DNA of 6,721 nucleotides from NCBI GenBank assembly GCA_017882935.1, contig JADGOP010000132.1, positions 1 through 6,721 of the forward strand, written 5' to 3'. Source of the stretch: Actinomycetota bacterium (lineage in GTDB: Bacteria; Actinomycetota; Acidimicrobiia; Acidimicrobiales; Iamiaceae). This document shows, in pieces, positions 6,000 through 6,721 of the stretch (the first letter of the stretch is position 1; each line of letters starts with the position of its first letter). The notes under the pieces were generated by a model. That model saw only the letters and a program-made list of their open reading frames with translations. It had not been told where the DNA came from and searched no databases. Both the position numbers and the translations under genes were made by a program.

Positions 6000-6026
6000 T
6001 TGGCACTCGACCCCGGAGACTGCCAG
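6000..6026. promoter_or_regulatory. CIRCE-like HrcA operator upstream of the zinc-ribbon gene
   Basis: TTGGCACTC, nine bases, then GACTGCCAG: the half-site length and N9 spacing are those of CIRCE (TTAGCACTC-N9-GAGTGCTAA). The left half matches the consensus at 8 of 9 positions and the right half at 6 of 9. Against the GC-shifted form GAGTGCCAA, the right half differs at two positions. It lies about 90 bp upstream of the zinc-ribbon ATG and abuts a minus-strand TATGCT hexamer, so bound HrcA would cover that promoter's start site. HrcA itself is not in the window. Confidence 0.6.
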
Positions 6027-6030
6027 CATA
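6025..6030 (-). promoter_or_regulatory. Candidate -10 element for the zinc-ribbon gene
   Basis: On the minus strand this reads TATGCT, one of the few AT-containing hexamers in the 199-bp divergent gap. Transcription would begin near 6018, inside the CIRCE-like repeat, leaving a leader of about 108 nt. A weak GGGGAC at 6053-6048 sits 17 bp upstream as a possible -35, overlapping a GGGACC/GGTCCC inverted repeat (6033-6052). Confidence 0.4.
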
Positions 6031-6095
6031 CCGGGACCGGCCCGCGGGTCCCCAGCCCGGCCCGCGCCGGGTGTGCGGTGGGGTGTGCCGTCGGG

Positions 6096-6101
6096 TACAA
6101 C
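6096..6101 (+). promoter_or_regulatory. Candidate -10 element for galU
   Basis: TACAAC ends 8 bases before the galU GTG, placing initiation at or next to the start codon. This fits a leaderless transcript and the lack of a good ribosome site; the only purine run is GGGG, three bases from GTG. No clear -35 is seen. Confidence 0.35.
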
Positions 6102-6109
6102 TGGGGTCC

Positions 6110-6721
6110 GTGACGACCGATCCGCACCGCACCGTCCGCAAGGCCGTCATCCCCGCGGCGGGGCTCGGCACGCGCTTCCTGCCGGCCACGAAGGCCCAGG
6201 CCAAGGAGATGCTGCCGGTCGTCGACAAGCCGGCCATCCAGTACGTGGTCGAGGAGGCGGTGCGCGCGGGCATCGACGACATCCTCATCATCACCGGCCG
6301 CGGCAAGCGCAGCATCGAGGACCACTTCGACCGGCAGTTCGAGCTCGAGTACTTCCTCGAGGCCAAGGGCAAGCACGACCTGCTCCAGGAGGTCCAGGGC
6401 CTGGCCGAGCTGGCCGACATCCACTACGTCCGCCAGGGCGAGCCGCTCGGCCTCGGCCACGCGGTGTCGGTGGCCCGCAAGCACGTCGGCGACAACCCCT
6501 TCGCGGTGCTGCTCGGCGACGACCTCATGGTCGACGACGCCAAGGTGCTCTCCGGCATGATCGCCGCCCACGAGGAGCGCAACGCCTCGGTGGTGGCGCT
6601 CCGCAGCGTGCCGCAGGCCGACATCAGCAGCTACGGCTGCGCCGATCCGGGCGAGGCGTGGAACCCTGACGGGGCCGCCACCGCGGACGGCACCCTGGTG
6701 CCGATCAAGGGCATCGTCGAG
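6110..6721 (+). CDS. galU: GalU, UTP-glucose-1-phosphate uridylyltransferase (N-terminal 204 residues; cut by window edge)
   Basis: The enzyme makes UDP-glucose from UTP and glucose-1-phosphate in the cytoplasm, feeding cell-wall, glycolipid and storage-sugar synthesis. The nucleotide-binding signature AAGLGTRFLPATKAQAKEML (16-35) is complete, followed by PVVDKPAIQYVVEEA, IITGRGKRSIEDHFD, RQGEPLGLGHAV and the LLGDDL metal/sugar-nucleotide site (Gly136-Asp137-Asp138). GalU proteins are about 290-310 residues, so roughly a third is missing past the right edge. GTG 6110 is chosen because the conserved core begins only about 12 residues later and the upstream sequence is not family-like. It is transcribed divergently from the zinc-ribbon gene, an arrangement I also recall from mycobacteria. 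Confidence 0.95.
   Translation, partial: MTTDPHRTVRKAVIPAAGLGTRFLPATKAQAKEMLPVVDKPAIQYVVEEAVRAGIDDILIITGRGKRSIEDHFDRQFELEYFLEAKGKHDLLQEVQGLAELADIHYVRQGEPLGLGHAVSVARKHVGDNPFAVLLGDDLMVDDAKVLSGMIAAHEERNASVVALRSVPQADISSYGCADPGEAWNPDGAATADGTLVPIKGIVE

Noticed and set aside
4152..6029. 625-codon minus-strand open frame covering the sigma partner and the zinc-ribbon gene
   Set aside because: Low-complexity Arg/Gly/Ala sequence, contradicted by the ATGA-coupled sigma pair and by the FmdB-family frame.
1..6721. CRISPR arrays, tRNA or rRNA genes, insertion sequences, prophage genes
   Set aside because: No regularly spaced repeats, cloverleaf or rRNA-like segments, transposase motifs or phage proteins were seen on either strand.

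Overview
This is a very GC-rich window with strong G/C at third codon positions, GTG starts, ATGA stop/start overlaps and weak or absent Shine-Dalgarno sites. It looks like chromosomal DNA of a high-GC actinobacterium (Actinomycetota). Acidimicrobiia or a related lineage would fit, but I cannot fix the genus. All recognisable genes are core or housekeeping-like, and I see no phage, plasmid, transposase or CRISPR genes.

Layout. Positions 1-669 on the minus strand hold a FlK-like hotdog thioesterase (292-669), followed one base later by the N-terminus of a membrane protein that runs off the left edge (1-290). A 116-bp divergent gap leads to the plus-strand pair tldD (786-2192) and tldE/pmbA (2266-3609), the two halves of the TldD/TldE metalloprotease. 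Between them lies an unusual 77-bp unit with ATGAGCGA at both ends. It encodes an in-frame 26-codon mini-ORF coupled by ATGA overlaps to both neighbours, and it recalls mycobacterial MIRU elements. After tldE comes a long imperfect hairpin (3627-3673).

Next is a regulatory pair: a SigE-family ECF sigma factor (3730-4266) overlapping by ATGA a single-pass membrane protein with a cysteine-rich extracytoplasmic tail (4263-5513), probably its anti-sigma or sensor partner. Converging on this pair is a minus-strand FmdB-family zinc-ribbon gene with a long Ser/Gly-rich tail (5536-5910). Its divergent neighbour is galU (6110 to the right edge).

The best regulatory signal is a near-CIRCE inverted repeat (TTGGCACTC-N9-GACTGCCAG, 6000-6026) upstream of the zinc-ribbon gene. 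From memory of the literature, the M. tuberculosis homologue beside galU (Rv0991c, Ruc) is an HrcA-controlled, redox-regulated chaperone with a disordered C-terminus. Protein architecture, operator and gene neighbourhood therefore agree. The most novel-looking element is the 77-bp coupled mini-ORF between tldD and tldE.
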